This document shows, in pieces, positions 27,785 through 36,811 of a DNA stretch of 64,000 nucleotides. The position numbers and the translations under genes are program-made. This stretch comes from Magnetovibrio blakemorei. GTDB lineage: Bacteria; Pseudomonadota; Alphaproteobacteria; Rhodospirillales; Magnetovibrionaceae. The notes under the pieces were generated by a model. The model saw nothing but the letters and a program-made list of their open reading frames with translations, searched no databases and was not told the DNA's origin. The stretch covers positions 1 through 64,000 of the forward strand of contig NZ_MCGG01000036.1 of assembly GCF_001746755.1 (NCBI RefSeq). The letters are read 5' to 3'. Position 1 is the stretch's first letter, and every line of letters starts with the position of its first letter.

Positions 27785-28663
27785 ATGAACGATACATCTA
27801 AAATCTGGTCCATTTCTTTTGAAATTGCGGACGCCCACGTGGATGCGTTTGAGCAAGTGCTCGAACCGCTTGTGGAATCTTTGATGTGGACGGTGGATGA
27901 GCCGCGCGGTCTTCAGCGGGTGGAAGGCTTCACCACCTCTGCGCCCGACGCCCCCACCATATTGGCACCCTTGCAGGCCTTGGCGGACAGCTTGGGTATG
28001 AAAGCCCCTGAAGTGCACATCGAAGAGTTGGCCCCGCGCAATTGGGTGGAAGAAAACTTGAAAGCTTTTCCGCCCATTGATGCCGGGCGCTTTTTTATCT
28101 ACGCCAGCCATGTGGATGAGCGGCCTTTGCCGGGGCGCATTCCCATGCGTATCGATCCCGGCGCTGCGTTTGGCACCGGCACCCATGCCACCACGTCGGG
28201 GTGTCTGCAAGCCATCGAAGATTTAGGTCGCCGCCATCGTTTTCGGGCCCCGCTGGATGTCGGCACCGGGTCGGGTATTTTGGCCATCGCCATGGCAAAG
28301 TTGTGGAAGCTGCCCGTGTTGGGCACCGATATTGACCCGACGGCTGTGCGGGTGGCGGGTGAAAATGCGGTTTTGAACGGGGTTGCCAACCTGTTGGATT
28401 TTCGCGTCGGGGCCGGCTTTAAACCGATTTCTGAGTTCGCGCGCTTTGATTTGATTGTCGCCAATATTTTGGCGCGGCCCTTGACGGCGATTGCCCCGGA
28501 TTTGGCCAGACGTTTGTCGCCCAAAGGTTACGCGGTGCTGTCAGGTTTGATTGTGCGTGATGAGCGCTTTGTGCTGGGGCCGTATTTGGCCCAGGGCCTA
28601 GTGCTGAAACGACGCTACGTGCGCAACGGGTGGTTGACGCTGGTGCTGAAAAAGCGCGGTTAA
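27785..28663 (+). CDS. prmA: Ribosomal protein L11 methyltransferase
   Basis: A 292-residue PrmA. An N-terminal L11-recognition domain of about 110 residues is followed by the class I SAM-binding core LDVGTGSGILAIAMAKL, with TDIDPTAVRVAGENA for ribose contact and the family signature IVANILARPL. It trimethylates L11 amino groups, a modification that is dispensable in most bacteria. It lies 63 bases after the helicase gene on the same strand. Confidence 0.92.
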   Translation: MNDTSKIWSISFEIADAHVDAFEQVLEPLVESLMWTVDEPRGLQRVEGFTTSAPDAPTILAPLQALADSLGMKAPEVHIEELAPRNWVEENLKAFPPIDAGRFFIYASHVDERPLPGRIPMRIDPGAAFGTGTHATTSGCLQAIEDLGRRHRFRAPLDVGTGSGILAIAMAKLWKLPVLGTDIDPTAVRVAGENAVLNGVANLLDFRVGAGFKPISEFARFDLIVANILARPLTAIAPDLARRLSPKGYAVLSGLIVRDERFVLGPYLAQGLVLKRRYVRNGWLTLVLKKRG

Positions 28664-28665
28664 TC

Positions 28666-29019
28666 CTAACCCGCTTTGCGCCCTGTTTGTGGGACCGTTT
28701 GGGTTGGGGGCGTCTGGGCATGCGTCGACGGCGTAAAACGATCTCCCGAACCTTCTGCATGGGTTGCGCGTTGTAAATCGCCTTTGTTGGCCAACGCGGT
28801 GATGGTTTCCGCCTGACGTTTGCGTTGGTGGCGGATTTCGGCAGCTAATTTTTCAACGTGATAGATGCCACTTTCCATTTTTTGAATGCGGGTGTTGGCC
28901 TTGAACAGCGCGGCATCCAACTCGGCTATGCGATGCGCCGTTCGCCGCATCACTTCGCTGGCGAAGTACACCGCCAACAGCGACAGGGAAAAACCGAGAA
29001 TGCCGAATACTTGTGCCAT
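28666..29019 (-). CDS. Small membrane-anchored coiled-coil protein of unknown function
   Basis: A 117-residue protein. One hydrophobic helix at the very N-terminus (residues 4-22) is followed by a region rich in Ala, Glu, Arg and Lys with heptad character (RIAELDAALFKANTRIQKMESG) and a Pro/Thr/Gln-rich disordered tail. It probably sits in the inner membrane with the coiled coil in the cytoplasm. I do not recognise a family. It converges on prmA with two bases between the stop codons. Confidence 0.6.
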   Translation of the reverse strand: MAQVFGILGFSLSLLAVYFASEVMRRTAHRIAELDAALFKANTRIQKMESGIYHVEKLAAEIRHQRKRQAETITALANKGDLQRATHAEGSGDRFTPSTHAQTPPTQTVPQTGRKAG

Positions 29020-29198
29020 GCTGTGTCCAGAAACTTTCGATTCGCTCGAATGCCTTCAGCATGACGTCGAAGGGTTAAAAAAAGGGTAAATGTCTGATTT
29101 CAAGTGCCTGCGCGTGGTAAAAGTGAAGCGAAAGCCTTGTTCTATACGCGAATACTGCTAAGCTCTGGGCGGGCGTCGCTTTATCATCTGGGGGATGT

Positions 29199-30314
29199 AT
29201 GAAGATACTGTTGGTTGAAGACAGTCGCACCTCAGTGCTTATGGTGAGAAGCCTTCTCGATGAAGATCCCCATGAGCACTACGAGCTCACGGTGGCGCAG
29301 ACTGTCGAAGAAGCAAAAACACAGCTGAGCGCAGCTGATTTTGATTTGATTTTGCTAGACCTGACGTTGCCGGATTCTTCGGGTTTGGAGACGGTTGATT
29401 CCGTGTATGCGGTATCCAAGGGCACCGGAATCGTTGTTCTGACCTCAAATTCAGACGAAAAAGTGGGCTTGGCGGCGTTGAAGCACGGCGCGCAGGATTT
29501 TTTGGTTAAGGACGAAACTTATCGCAGAGTGCTTTTGCGCGCCGTTAAGTATGCGCACCAGCGTGTGGTTTCGGAACGCGAAATTCGTGAGGCGCGGGAT
29601 CTGGCTGAATTCGCCACGCGCTCCAAGTCCAGCTTTATCGCCAATCTGAGCCATGAATTGCGCACACCGTTGAACGCGGTCATCGGATTTTCGGAATTGA
29701 TGCTCAACGGCATCAGTGGTGAGTTGGCGGCGAAGCAACTTGAATACGTTCAAGATATCCACAAGTCGGGCCAATACCTCCACGGTTTGATCGGTACGGT
29801 ATTGGACCTCTCTAAAATTGAAGCCGATCGCCTTGAAGTGAAAGACGGCCGAGTCAATATGGGGGAGGTCATCAGTGACGTTGTGGAGCTTGTTCAAGGC
29901 GCATTTCGGAATGATAAAATTAAATTTTGCTTCAATGTGGCTCCTTCTCTCCCCCCAATGCGGGCCGATCACACCATGATTGAACAAATTGTCACCAATC
30001 TGGTTTCCAATGCGGTGAAGTATTCACCCGAAGGGGGGCGTGTCACGGTCGGCGCGACCTTGAACCCCATCGGCAACATGCTGGTTACGGTGGCGGACCA
30101 GGGTATCGGCATTCCCAAGGATCAAATTGAGCAGGTTTTGCAACCGTTTGAGCGCACCCATGAGTCGCGCGCACGCAAAATCGAAGGAACCGGACTGGGC
30201 CTGCCGTTGGCCAAAGGATTGGTTGAGGCCCACGGCGGCACGATACTAATTGAAAGCGAACTGGGTGAGGGCACCTTGGTTACGGTGAGTTTTCCATCGG
30301 AACGGTTGTGTTAA
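29199..30314 (+). CDS. Receiver-histidine kinase fusion protein
   Basis: A 371-residue signal protein. An N-terminal CheY-like receiver has phosphoacceptor Asp54 (LILLDLTLPDSSG), acidic Glu7/Asp8 and conserved Lys104 (FLVKDE). A short linker leads to a HisKA domain with His152 (NLSHELRTPLNAVIGFSELM) and a HATPase domain (LVSNAVKYSPEGG, VADQGIGIPKDQ, GTGLGLPLAKGLVEAHGG). It has no membrane segments. The receiver-first order makes it an input-by-phosphorylation kinase, fed by another kinase through a phosphorelay. No output regulator lies beside it, so the partner is unknown. Confidence 0.9.
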   Translation: MKILLVEDSRTSVLMVRSLLDEDPHEHYELTVAQTVEEAKTQLSAADFDLILLDLTLPDSSGLETVDSVYAVSKGTGIVVLTSNSDEKVGLAALKHGAQDFLVKDETYRRVLLRAVKYAHQRVVSEREIREARDLAEFATRSKSSFIANLSHELRTPLNAVIGFSELMLNGISGELAAKQLEYVQDIHKSGQYLHGLIGTVLDLSKIEADRLEVKDGRVNMGEVISDVVELVQGAFRNDKIKFCFNVAPSLPPMRADHTMIEQIVTNLVSNAVKYSPEGGRVTVGATLNPIGNMLVTVADQGIGIPKDQIEQVLQPFERTHESRARKIEGTGLGLPLAKGLVEAHGGTILIESELGEGTLVTVSFPSERLC

Positions 30315-30323
30315 GTCCGTGCC

Positions 30324-30659
30324 TTAGGCTGACCAGCTGAGACCCATCAGCACGAGGCTCCCTGCCAAAACGCCGAGACCAACATTTTTCCGGCTTATCA
30401 TAAACACGATCAATCCACTGGCCGCAGCCGCAAAGCGCCACCAGTCCGGTGTTTGCGCTAAGGTGCCGATGGGCATCCAAATCATGCGCACCACCAAACC
30501 CGCCAGCAAGGCATAGGTCACACAGGTGATCCAATCGACGATGGGCGAGGCGGTGGTGAGGCGACCCGATAAAAAAGCCCCCAACAGCCGCGATGCATAG
30601 GTTGCCAGCGCAGCTAATGTGATCACCAGCACAGGGCTGTAAACGGCGTTTTCAATCAC
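30324..30659 (-). CDS. azlD: AzlD-family branched-chain amino acid exporter subunit
   Basis: A 111-residue protein with four hydrophobic helices, as usual for AzlD/YgaH. Together with AzlC it forms an exporter of branched-chain amino acids or their analogues. The start is GTG at 30659, inside the end of azlC (eight-base overlap), so translation is coupled. Confidence 0.85.
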   Translation of the reverse strand: MIENAVYSPVLVITLAALATYASRLLGAFLSGRLTTASPIVDWITCVTYALLAGLVVRMIWMPIGTLAQTPDWWRFAAAASGLIVFMISRKNVGLGVLAGSLVLMGLSWSA

Positions 30660-31413
30660 GGTTCAGCCCCTTTTTCCCCCATTTCGTTTGGCCCAAAGCC
30701 CACGCGGCCGTTCCGCCTGCCAGGCCGGTGATGATCAAGCTCCAATCCGGCGCGATGAGAAACAGCATTGGTCCCAAGATGGCACCGAACACCAACGCCA
30801 TCACTTTGGAGCGATTGTGCAGATCGAACAAAAACAGCAGCATAAAATACAGCGGATTGAGAAACACCAGCGCCAAGGTGATGTGTTGTGGCACTTGGCC
30901 CGACAGATAAAATCCGATCACCGTGGCGATGAGAGAACTGCCATACAGCAGCAATCCGTATCCGGTCAGATATGACAAACGCTGATCCGGGGCCAAATCC
31001 GGCAGGCGGCGCATGGTGCCGACCCAACTGGTCGCGGCTACCAACATGGATACGGTGTAGTATTTCCACTCTTGAACGCCGGGTTGGCGAATGTGCGGCA
31101 ACAACGATGCGGCCAATGGCAACAGGCGGGCATTGATGAAGGCCACCGACAACACAATGGCCATCAAGGGGGCTCCGCTGTAGGCCATGTCCGCCATGGC
31201 GATTTGTCCGGGCAAGGCCCAGGTGGATAAACTTGAATACAGCGCTTCCCACACCGACCAGTTCAGCGCATGCAACATCGAGCCGAAGCCGACGAAACTG
31301 GCTCCCATCACCAACATGGGCACCCCTGCAGCTTCACGAAAGCCCCCCCATAGTGCAGATCGCGGGGACGGGAAGGCGGATGGTTTTGGATTTGGGTTTG
31401 TAGAGAGGTTCAT
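30652..31413 (-). CDS. azlC: AzlC-family branched-chain amino acid exporter subunit
   Basis: A 253-residue membrane protein with about seven helices. The segments FREAAGVPMLVMGASFVGFG and WALPGQIAMADMAYSG are typical of AzlC/YgaZ. It exports branched-chain amino acids with AzlD. The ATG at 31413 gives the expected family start; the open frame continues 38 codons further upstream, but no ribosome-binding site supports that and the encoded extension does not look like a membrane protein start. The ribosome-binding site at 31413 is itself weak. Confidence 0.85.
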   Translation of the reverse strand: MNLSTNPNPKPSAFPSPRSALWGGFREAAGVPMLVMGASFVGFGSMLHALNWSVWEALYSSLSTWALPGQIAMADMAYSGAPLMAIVLSVAFINARLLPLAASLLPHIRQPGVQEWKYYTVSMLVAATSWVGTMRRLPDLAPDQRLSYLTGYGLLLYGSSLIATVIGFYLSGQVPQHITLALVFLNPLYFMLLFLFDLHNRSKVMALVFGAILGPMLFLIAPDWSLIITGLAGGTAAWALGQTKWGKKGLNRD

Positions 31414-31580
31414 GATGTGGCTCGGTTGGGGAGGGGCTGTGCATTGTGCAACGCACAAAACGGAACCACAATGGGTTTTAACCCGTTGGCCTAACAGGGC
31501 CTTCGTCAGGGAACTGGGCATGGACATCTGCCCAATGGCATCATAGGCTCTTAAAGCGTGTAAATTTTAGGGGTCGCACC

Positions 31581-32960
31581 GTGGACAGATCCTTCGAGTT
31601 CGATGTCGAACAACTCAATGCCTTCGTGGACGGGCTTTTGGCCTTTGTCCACACCCATGTGCTGGTGATTCCCAACCTGATTCAAGTGGCACTGGTGGTG
31701 TTGTTGTATTATGTGGCGCGCATGGCAGCGCGCCCAGCGACCACCGTGTTGGATAAAATTCTCGCGGCGGAATGGGCTTCTAAGTATCGCTATCAGACGG
31801 GCCTAATCATTAAACCATTGCTGTTGCCGGTGGCGTGGTTGGCGTTGGCCGGGGTCGAGCATTTGGTCGCGCTGAAATTGGGCTGGCCTGCGGGCATTAC
31901 GGCCTTTGCCACCAGTTTGTTGACCGCCTGGGTTGTGATCCGTTTGCTGTTGAATTTCATCGCCGATCCGTGGTGGTCGCGGGCCGTCGCCGTGTTCGTA
32001 TGGTCTGTGACAGCATTGGATATCGTCGGACTGTTGGACCCAACGTTGGAGATTATGGACCGCTTGGCGGTCAACTTGGGTAGCTTCCGTTTGTCCTTGC
32101 TGGTGGTGGCTAAGGCCATCGTCGTGATGGTGGTGTTGCTGTGGATGGCCAATTGGGCCGCACGCATGGTGGAAGGGCGCCTGAAAAGGATTTCTCAGTT
32201 TACCCCGTCGCAAAAAGTTTTGTTCGGCAAACTTTCACGGGTGATGTTCGTCACCTTGGCGATCTTGGTGGGCATCAATATGGTGGGCATCGACCTCACT
32301 GCGTTGCATGTGTTTTCGGGTGCCTTGGGTCTCGGCGTTGGTATCGGTCTGCAAAAGGTCGTCAGCAACCTCTTGTCGGGCGTGATCTTGCTGATGGATC
32401 GATCCGTGAAGCCCGGTGATGTGGTGTCCATTGGCGGCACTTACGGCTGGATCAATTCCATCGGGGCGCGCTACGTTTCGGTGGTCACGCGTGACGGCAT
32501 CGAACACTTGATCCCCAATGAGGTTCTGATCTCCACGCCGGTGGAAAATTGGTCCCACTCCGACCGCTTGGTGCGCCAGCGCTTGCCCATCGGCATTTCT
32601 TACGATTCCGATGTGCACTTGGCGATCAAGCTGGCGGAACAAGCAGGTGGTGAGTTCTCACGCATTTTGAAAAACCCCGCGCCCAGGTGTTTGCTCAAAG
32701 GTTATGGCGACAACTCTTTAGACTTGGAATTACGGGTGTGGATCGAAGATGCAGAAAAGGGCGTGTCCAACATCAAAAGTGAAATTTATTTGCGTATTCA
32801 CGAGCTGTTTGCCCAAAACAACGTCGCTTTCCCCTACCCGCAACGCGACATTCACGTGAAAGGTCCAGTGCGCTTGATGTTTGATGGAACGTTGGAACCG
32901 CCGGAACCCGAACATTTCAGCGGTGCCGTTGAAGGCGGCAGCGTCGATCTTAAGCCCTAA
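31581..32960 (+). CDS. MscS-family mechanosensitive channel with extra membrane helices
   Basis: A 459-residue protein. Four to five N-terminal helices precede the MscS core: the pore-lining helix lies at about ALGLGVGIGLQKVVSNLLSG, followed by the beta domain GVILLMDRSVKPGDVVSIGG and the mixed alpha/beta vestibule. It releases solutes during hypo-osmotic shock. It is longer than the 286-residue E. coli MscS because of the extra helices. Start is GTG at 31581. It ends with a four-base convergent overlap with the next gene. Confidence 0.9.
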   Translation: MDRSFEFDVEQLNAFVDGLLAFVHTHVLVIPNLIQVALVVLLYYVARMAARPATTVLDKILAAEWASKYRYQTGLIIKPLLLPVAWLALAGVEHLVALKLGWPAGITAFATSLLTAWVVIRLLLNFIADPWWSRAVAVFVWSVTALDIVGLLDPTLEIMDRLAVNLGSFRLSLLVVAKAIVVMVVLLWMANWAARMVEGRLKRISQFTPSQKVLFGKLSRVMFVTLAILVGINMVGIDLTALHVFSGALGLGVGIGLQKVVSNLLSGVILLMDRSVKPGDVVSIGGTYGWINSIGARYVSVVTRDGIEHLIPNEVLISTPVENWSHSDRLVRQRLPIGISYDSDVHLAIKLAEQAGGEFSRILKNPAPRCLLKGYGDNSLDLELRVWIEDAEKGVSNIKSEIYLRIHELFAQNNVAFPYPQRDIHVKGPVRLMFDGTLEPPEPEHFSGAVEGGSVDLKP

Positions 32961-33394
32961 ATCAGAGGATCATAGGCCCACTGCAACAATGCTTGGCGTT
33001 GGCGCGGACGACAGAACACATCGCTTGGTTCACAGTTCTTTTTAACTTGGGGAACATGGCGTGCGCCAAACGCTTTCCAGCGTTTGATTTGATAGGCATC
33101 TACATTCACGAGGCGTCGGCCAAGGGTGTAGCGGCAATACCATTGAAACCACCCCAGTGGATCTTCGGGCGTGATCCAGCCTTTTTCCAACCACACCGCC
33201 CGAGATTGCCCGGCGGCCACACCAAAATAGTTGCAAGACGGATCAAAGCCGTTGGTCGAAAGCTGGGCGTCTGCGAACCAATCAGGCGGTAAATCGTCAG
33301 GCGGGTGATCTTCGTCAAAATACCCGCCGCCGAAGACGCCCATGGAGAGCATCGTTTTGGGCGTGAGTTGGGGGGCAAAAACAAGCTCGGTCAT
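32957..33394 (-). CDS. Conserved hypothetical protein
   Basis: A 145-residue soluble protein with an aromatic, highly charged core: DPLGWFQWYCRYTLGRR, then DAYQIKRWKAF, and near the end CEPSDVFCRPRQRQALLQWAY. This pattern is familiar from a widespread uncharacterised family of bacterial and plastid genomes, but no function is known to me. The Trp/Tyr/Cys/Arg-rich sequence could suggest nucleic-acid or cofactor binding; this is a guess. It lies on the minus strand upstream of the Fe-ADH gene's 3' end, 17 bases away. Confidence 0.7.
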   Translation of the reverse strand: MTELVFAPQLTPKTMLSMGVFGGGYFDEDHPPDDLPPDWFADAQLSTNGFDPSCNYFGVAAGQSRAVWLEKGWITPEDPLGWFQWYCRYTLGRRLVNVDAYQIKRWKAFGARHVPQVKKNCEPSDVFCRPRQRQALLQWAYDPLI

Positions 33395-33411
33395 TATGTT
33401 TATATAGGGCG

Positions 33412-34623
33412 TCAGAGACGTCGTTCCACCACCATGCCAATTTCCTCATCCGTCAGTGTCACCGGATTGGTTTGCATCGATGAGCCGCGGGATGAAGCGA
33501 CGATGCGGGGGATATCGCCCGGGGTTACGCCAAAGTTTGACAAACGTGGAAGGTCTAGGCGGTCGGTCCAATCATGCAACGTACGCACCAATCCGTCCAG
33601 GGCGGCGTTGCCATGGAGGTTTTGCGTCAGAACCAGCGCGCCTGCACGGGCATAAACACTCAAGGCCGGGCTGGAGGGCGTGCGTTGAATCAGCGCCTGA
33701 ATATTGATATCGGTGGCTTCCCCAACCAAGGTGCCGCACACGACGCCGTGGGGAATGGGGAACAGCGATCCCAGGGGCTGGGCCAAACCATGCACAGACC
33801 CCAGCCCCGTTTGCGCCAGACAGATGCCTGACATCAGCGAGGCATAGGCCATGTGAGTGCGGGCCTCAGTTGCGCGGGGGCTGTCTTCGCCCGCCAACAG
33901 CCACATGTCCCAAAAGCCCAGGACAAAGCGTTCAAGCCCCGACCACGCCAACGCCGCGGTCATGGCGTTGGAGCGTATCGACGTCAGGCTTTCCAAAAGC
34001 TGGGTGAAGGCATCCATGCCGTTGGCGGCGATGATCGATTGGGGGCACGTGACGAGTAAGTCCGGATCAATGATGGCGGTGGTGGCAACCAGGGTGTCGT
34101 CGCGAAAGGATTTTTTGAAACCATCCACACCGTGGCGGGACAGCACCGCGTTTTTGGTGGCTTCCGACCCCGTGCCCGCCGTGGTGGGCACGCAGATTAA
34201 GGGTGTCGCCGGCCCCTGATAGGGAAGCTCCGGCCCGACGCCTTCCAAGTGGTCCATGACCGAATTGGCGGGGCCCAGCAAACCGGCAATGGCCTTGGCA
34301 CCATCCAAGGCACTGCCGCCGCCAATGCCCACAACCACATCAAAACCGCCCCCTTTGTGCTTGGTGACGGCATCATCGACCCACGCGGGTGATGGTTCGC
34401 CTTCGACACTCAAGAGCGTCGGGGTGATGCCGAGGTCGTGCAAAAGCTGTTGCAGGTGCACCCACGATGGAGACGCGACAAAGGAGCGTGCCCCGGTGAT
34501 GATTAAGGCCTTAGAGCCAAAGCGGAGAATTTCTGTGGGCAGGTTAGCCAAGGTGCCTGGGCCGAACATAATCTTGGGCAAACGGGCAATGGAAAACGGC
34601 TGAATGGAGAATGGATCGTTCAT
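33412..34623 (-). CDS. Iron-containing alcohol dehydrogenase family protein
   Basis: A 403-residue group III dehydrogenase. The NAD(P)-binding segments GIGGGSALDGAKAIA and VPTTAGTGSEATKNAV are intact. Metal ligands would be Asp204 (in GMDAFTQLLES), His278 (GSVHGLAQPLG) and His292 (IPHGVV); the fourth usual ligand, His four residues after the Asp, is Gln208. It probably still binds Fe or Zn, but with altered chemistry. The substrate is unknown. It starts inside the stop of the upstream ABM gene (ATGA) and is cotranscribed with it. Confidence 0.85.
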   Translation of the reverse strand: MNDPFSIQPFSIARLPKIMFGPGTLANLPTEILRFGSKALIITGARSFVASPSWVHLQQLLHDLGITPTLLSVEGEPSPAWVDDAVTKHKGGGFDVVVGIGGGSALDGAKAIAGLLGPANSVMDHLEGVGPELPYQGPATPLICVPTTAGTGSEATKNAVLSRHGVDGFKKSFRDDTLVATTAIIDPDLLVTCPQSIIAANGMDAFTQLLESLTSIRSNAMTAALAWSGLERFVLGFWDMWLLAGEDSPRATEARTHMAYASLMSGICLAQTGLGSVHGLAQPLGSLFPIPHGVVCGTLVGEATDINIQALIQRTPSSPALSVYARAGALVLTQNLHGNAALDGLVRTLHDWTDRLDLPRLSNFGVTPGDIPRIVASSRGSSMQTNPVTLTDEEIGMVVERRL

Positions 34624-34922
34624 GCGTTAAGCTCCGGGCAGAGGCCGATATGGCGCACACCACGCCTGGGGACCGCCATCATCGGGTCAACCGTCTTGCG
34701 CCAATTCAGATATTGGTCCGTTTGTTTGTGGGCCGCGATATCCGCGTCGCTTTTGTACCATTCGTAAAACACAAATTGGCTGGGGTCCGCTTCATTTTGT
34801 AACAAGTCAAAGCGATGATTTCCAGGCTCCTTCACCGATTGGCTGTGGTTGGTCTTGGACGCGGAGATGAAGTCGTCAATGCACTCCGGTTTTACGGAGA
34901 TATAAACCAATGTGACGGGCAT
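34620..34922 (-). CDS. ABM-domain (YgiN-like) monooxygenase family protein
   Basis: A 100-residue ferredoxin-like alpha+beta barrel protein of the antibiotic biosynthesis monooxygenase superfamily. It opens VTLVYISVKPECIDDFI and has the conserved FDLLQNEADPSQFVFYEWY strand pair. Relatives act as quinol monooxygenases or as small dimeric detoxification or isomerase proteins without cofactor. AAAGGAG precedes the start. It overlaps the alcohol dehydrogenase gene by four bases, so the two likely handle one carbonyl or quinone compound, an inference from coupling. Confidence 0.8.
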   Translation of the reverse strand: MPVTLVYISVKPECIDDFISASKTNHSQSVKEPGNHRFDLLQNEADPSQFVFYEWYKSDADIAAHKQTDQYLNWRKTVDPMMAVPRRGVRHIGLCPELNA

Positions 34923-35037
34923 CGCGCGGGACTCCTTTCGACCATGACAATCGCAGGAGCATAAACTGGACCGTATAGAGCTTCAATCGCTGGATTGCGG
35001 GCTTCCCTTTGGCGCGGTTCATGACTATCTATGAGAT

Positions 35038-35718
35038 ATGAAAAGCAGTGCTGGACGCTTTGGCTGGGTTGGAGCCGCTTGCTTGGTTGTCGCCTTGTCC
35101 TGGGTTGCGACCTCGGCCCGCGCCGATGTTTGCCCTATTCCCGAACGGGTGAGCGTAAATGTGCGTTTGCTTGACCCGGCCCCGAAGGTGGTGGTGTCTT
35201 CCAATCTCAAACAGATCAATTCAAAAGCCCAGGCGCATGGGCTGCTCAAGCGCGGCAGTATGGTTCTTGGCCTCACCCAGAGCGAGGTGGGAACATCCAT
35301 GAACATGCGCTTTCGCGGGCAAGGCATTGGGACCATCACCTGCATCAGTGTGGACCGCATTGACGCCAGCTTTGGACATGCCAAGCTCGAGGTGCAACTG
35401 CCCAAGGAGTATGCGCGGGGGAGCTGTCAGTACAAGACGGTTTTGCGCCATGAAATGGAACATGTGCGCGTCAACCGCGAAGGGGTGCGCAAATACGCCC
35501 AGATTTTAAAATACGCGCTGGAAAAAGCCGCAAACCATTTTAACCCGCGCCAAACCGCAAGCATGGAATCTGGGCAGGACGCGGCAAAAAGAATTTTACA
35601 AAAAACCGTTCAAGGCGTTGTCGCGTCTTTTAACAAAGACGTTAACGCGCAGCACGCCCTTATCGATAAACCCGGTGGCCCTTATGACGCCAATGGCGCG
35701 TGCCGTGAATGGAAATGA
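35038..35718 (+). CDS. Secreted HExxH-motif protein
   Basis: A 226-residue protein with a classical signal peptide (hydrophobic core up to about residue 24, cleavage near SARAD). Residues 138-142 read HEMEH, the HExxH zinc-metallopeptidase motif, in the helix KTVLRHEMEHVRVNREG. Three Cys before and beside it could form a periplasmic disulphide. It probably acts in the periplasm. I cannot assign a family with certainty, though DUF922-like secreted peptidases share this appearance. It is a single gene. Confidence 0.65.
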   Translation: MKSSAGRFGWVGAACLVVALSWVATSARADVCPIPERVSVNVRLLDPAPKVVVSSNLKQINSKAQAHGLLKRGSMVLGLTQSEVGTSMNMRFRGQGIGTITCISVDRIDASFGHAKLEVQLPKEYARGSCQYKTVLRHEMEHVRVNREGVRKYAQILKYALEKAANHFNPRQTASMESGQDAAKRILQKTVQGVVASFNKDVNAQHALIDKPGGPYDANGACREWK

Positions 35719-35880
35719 TGGGACCTGCACGGCCAGAAAAAGACCCCGCGCCATCCCAAACGAGGAGGTTTTTGTTTATTTGGCACGATAGAAGGGGTTA
35801 TGCGCCACGCCGGAGCAGGGTATGCTTCAGGGGTCAGAATCCTAATTTCCACACGATGGCTTGAACCGGGGAGATCGCAC

Positions 35881-36096
35881 ATGAAAAGCCGACGTCTCAG
35901 TGATAAAATCATCGACGCCCATCAAATCGCTTGTGAAGAAAACAGGCACGAAATCGCCTCTTTGCTTTTGGAAGCGTTGGAAATTGATTTATCAAGCATA
36001 GGTGGAGACCACGAGGAGCATCGGATGTGGTCGGAGCGTATGGAAGGCGCATTTGCGCTGCATACAAAAACCTTTAAAACCATTCAGAAGCTTTAG
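35881..36096 (+). CDS. Small hypothetical protein
   Basis: A 71-residue, mostly helical protein starting MKSRRLSDKIIDAHQIACEE, with GGAGA six to seven bases before the ATG. The frame is open further upstream, but this start has the better ribosome-binding site. It is rich in Glu, His and Leu, with a hydrophobic-repeat helix (NRHEIASLLLEALEIDL). I do not recognise it. Confidence 0.55.
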   Translation: MKSRRLSDKIIDAHQIACEENRHEIASLLLEALEIDLSSIGGDHEEHRMWSERMEGAFALHTKTFKTIQKL

Positions 36097-36276
36097 GTCC
36101 TGGCCCTAAACACCGCTCCGTTATGTTTGTGGGGTGAAATGGTCTTCATTTCGATTGCAAGGTGCGCACAAATTTTATGTGTCTTAACGTGCAATTGAAT
36201 GCCATTGGTTGTAGAGTTCAATCTAGGACCTAACGGCCAATTAAGACCCTCGTTTGACAGCACAAAGGACGATTTG

Positions 36277-36756
36277 ATGATGAAAATTTCTGACATTCTC
36301 AAGCAGGACAACAGCCCGCTGGTCACCGTCACCCATGACACCACCATCCTCACCGCATCCCATCGGATGCGCGTTGAAAAAATTGGCTGTGTCATCGTCA
36401 GCCCTGATGGCAAACAACCCGAGGGAATTGTTGCGGTCCGCGATATCGTCTATAATTTATCCGAACATTGGGGCGAGGCACCGAAAGGTGACGAATTTGC
36501 GTACTTGAACCAGCCGGTTTCGGCCATCATGCGCAGCCCGGTCAAAACGTGCACACTGGATCAGTCCTTGCGCGATGTTTTGCACATTATGTGGCATTTC
36601 CATTTTCTTCACGTTCCCGTGGTTGATAACCAAGGCGAGATGTGCGGCATCGTCAGCATTGATGACGTGATCAAATTCTCCATTCCCGAAATGCAACTGG
36701 AAGCGCGTGTGCTCCACGAACGGGTGGCGCTGAGCGGTCAACGCCCGTTGGAATAA
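36277..36756 (+). CDS. CBS-domain pair protein
   Basis: A 159-residue protein made of two CBS motifs (MKISDILKQDNSPLVTVTHD... and YLNQPVSAIMRSPVKTC...HVPVVDNQGEMCGIVSIDDV). Such stand-alone CBS pairs bind adenosyl nucleotides and regulate enzymes or channels. AAAGGA lies seven bases before the ATG at 36277. No target gene is adjacent on the same strand. Confidence 0.85.
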   Translation: MMKISDILKQDNSPLVTVTHDTTILTASHRMRVEKIGCVIVSPDGKQPEGIVAVRDIVYNLSEHWGEAPKGDEFAYLNQPVSAIMRSPVKTCTLDQSLRDVLHIMWHFHFLHVPVVDNQGEMCGIVSIDDVIKFSIPEMQLEARVLHERVALSGQRPLE

Positions 36757-36811
36757 CCGTTTCGACGGCGGATGTGAACAACGTGTGGGGCAGTGCGCCT
36801 TTGCGGACTTT

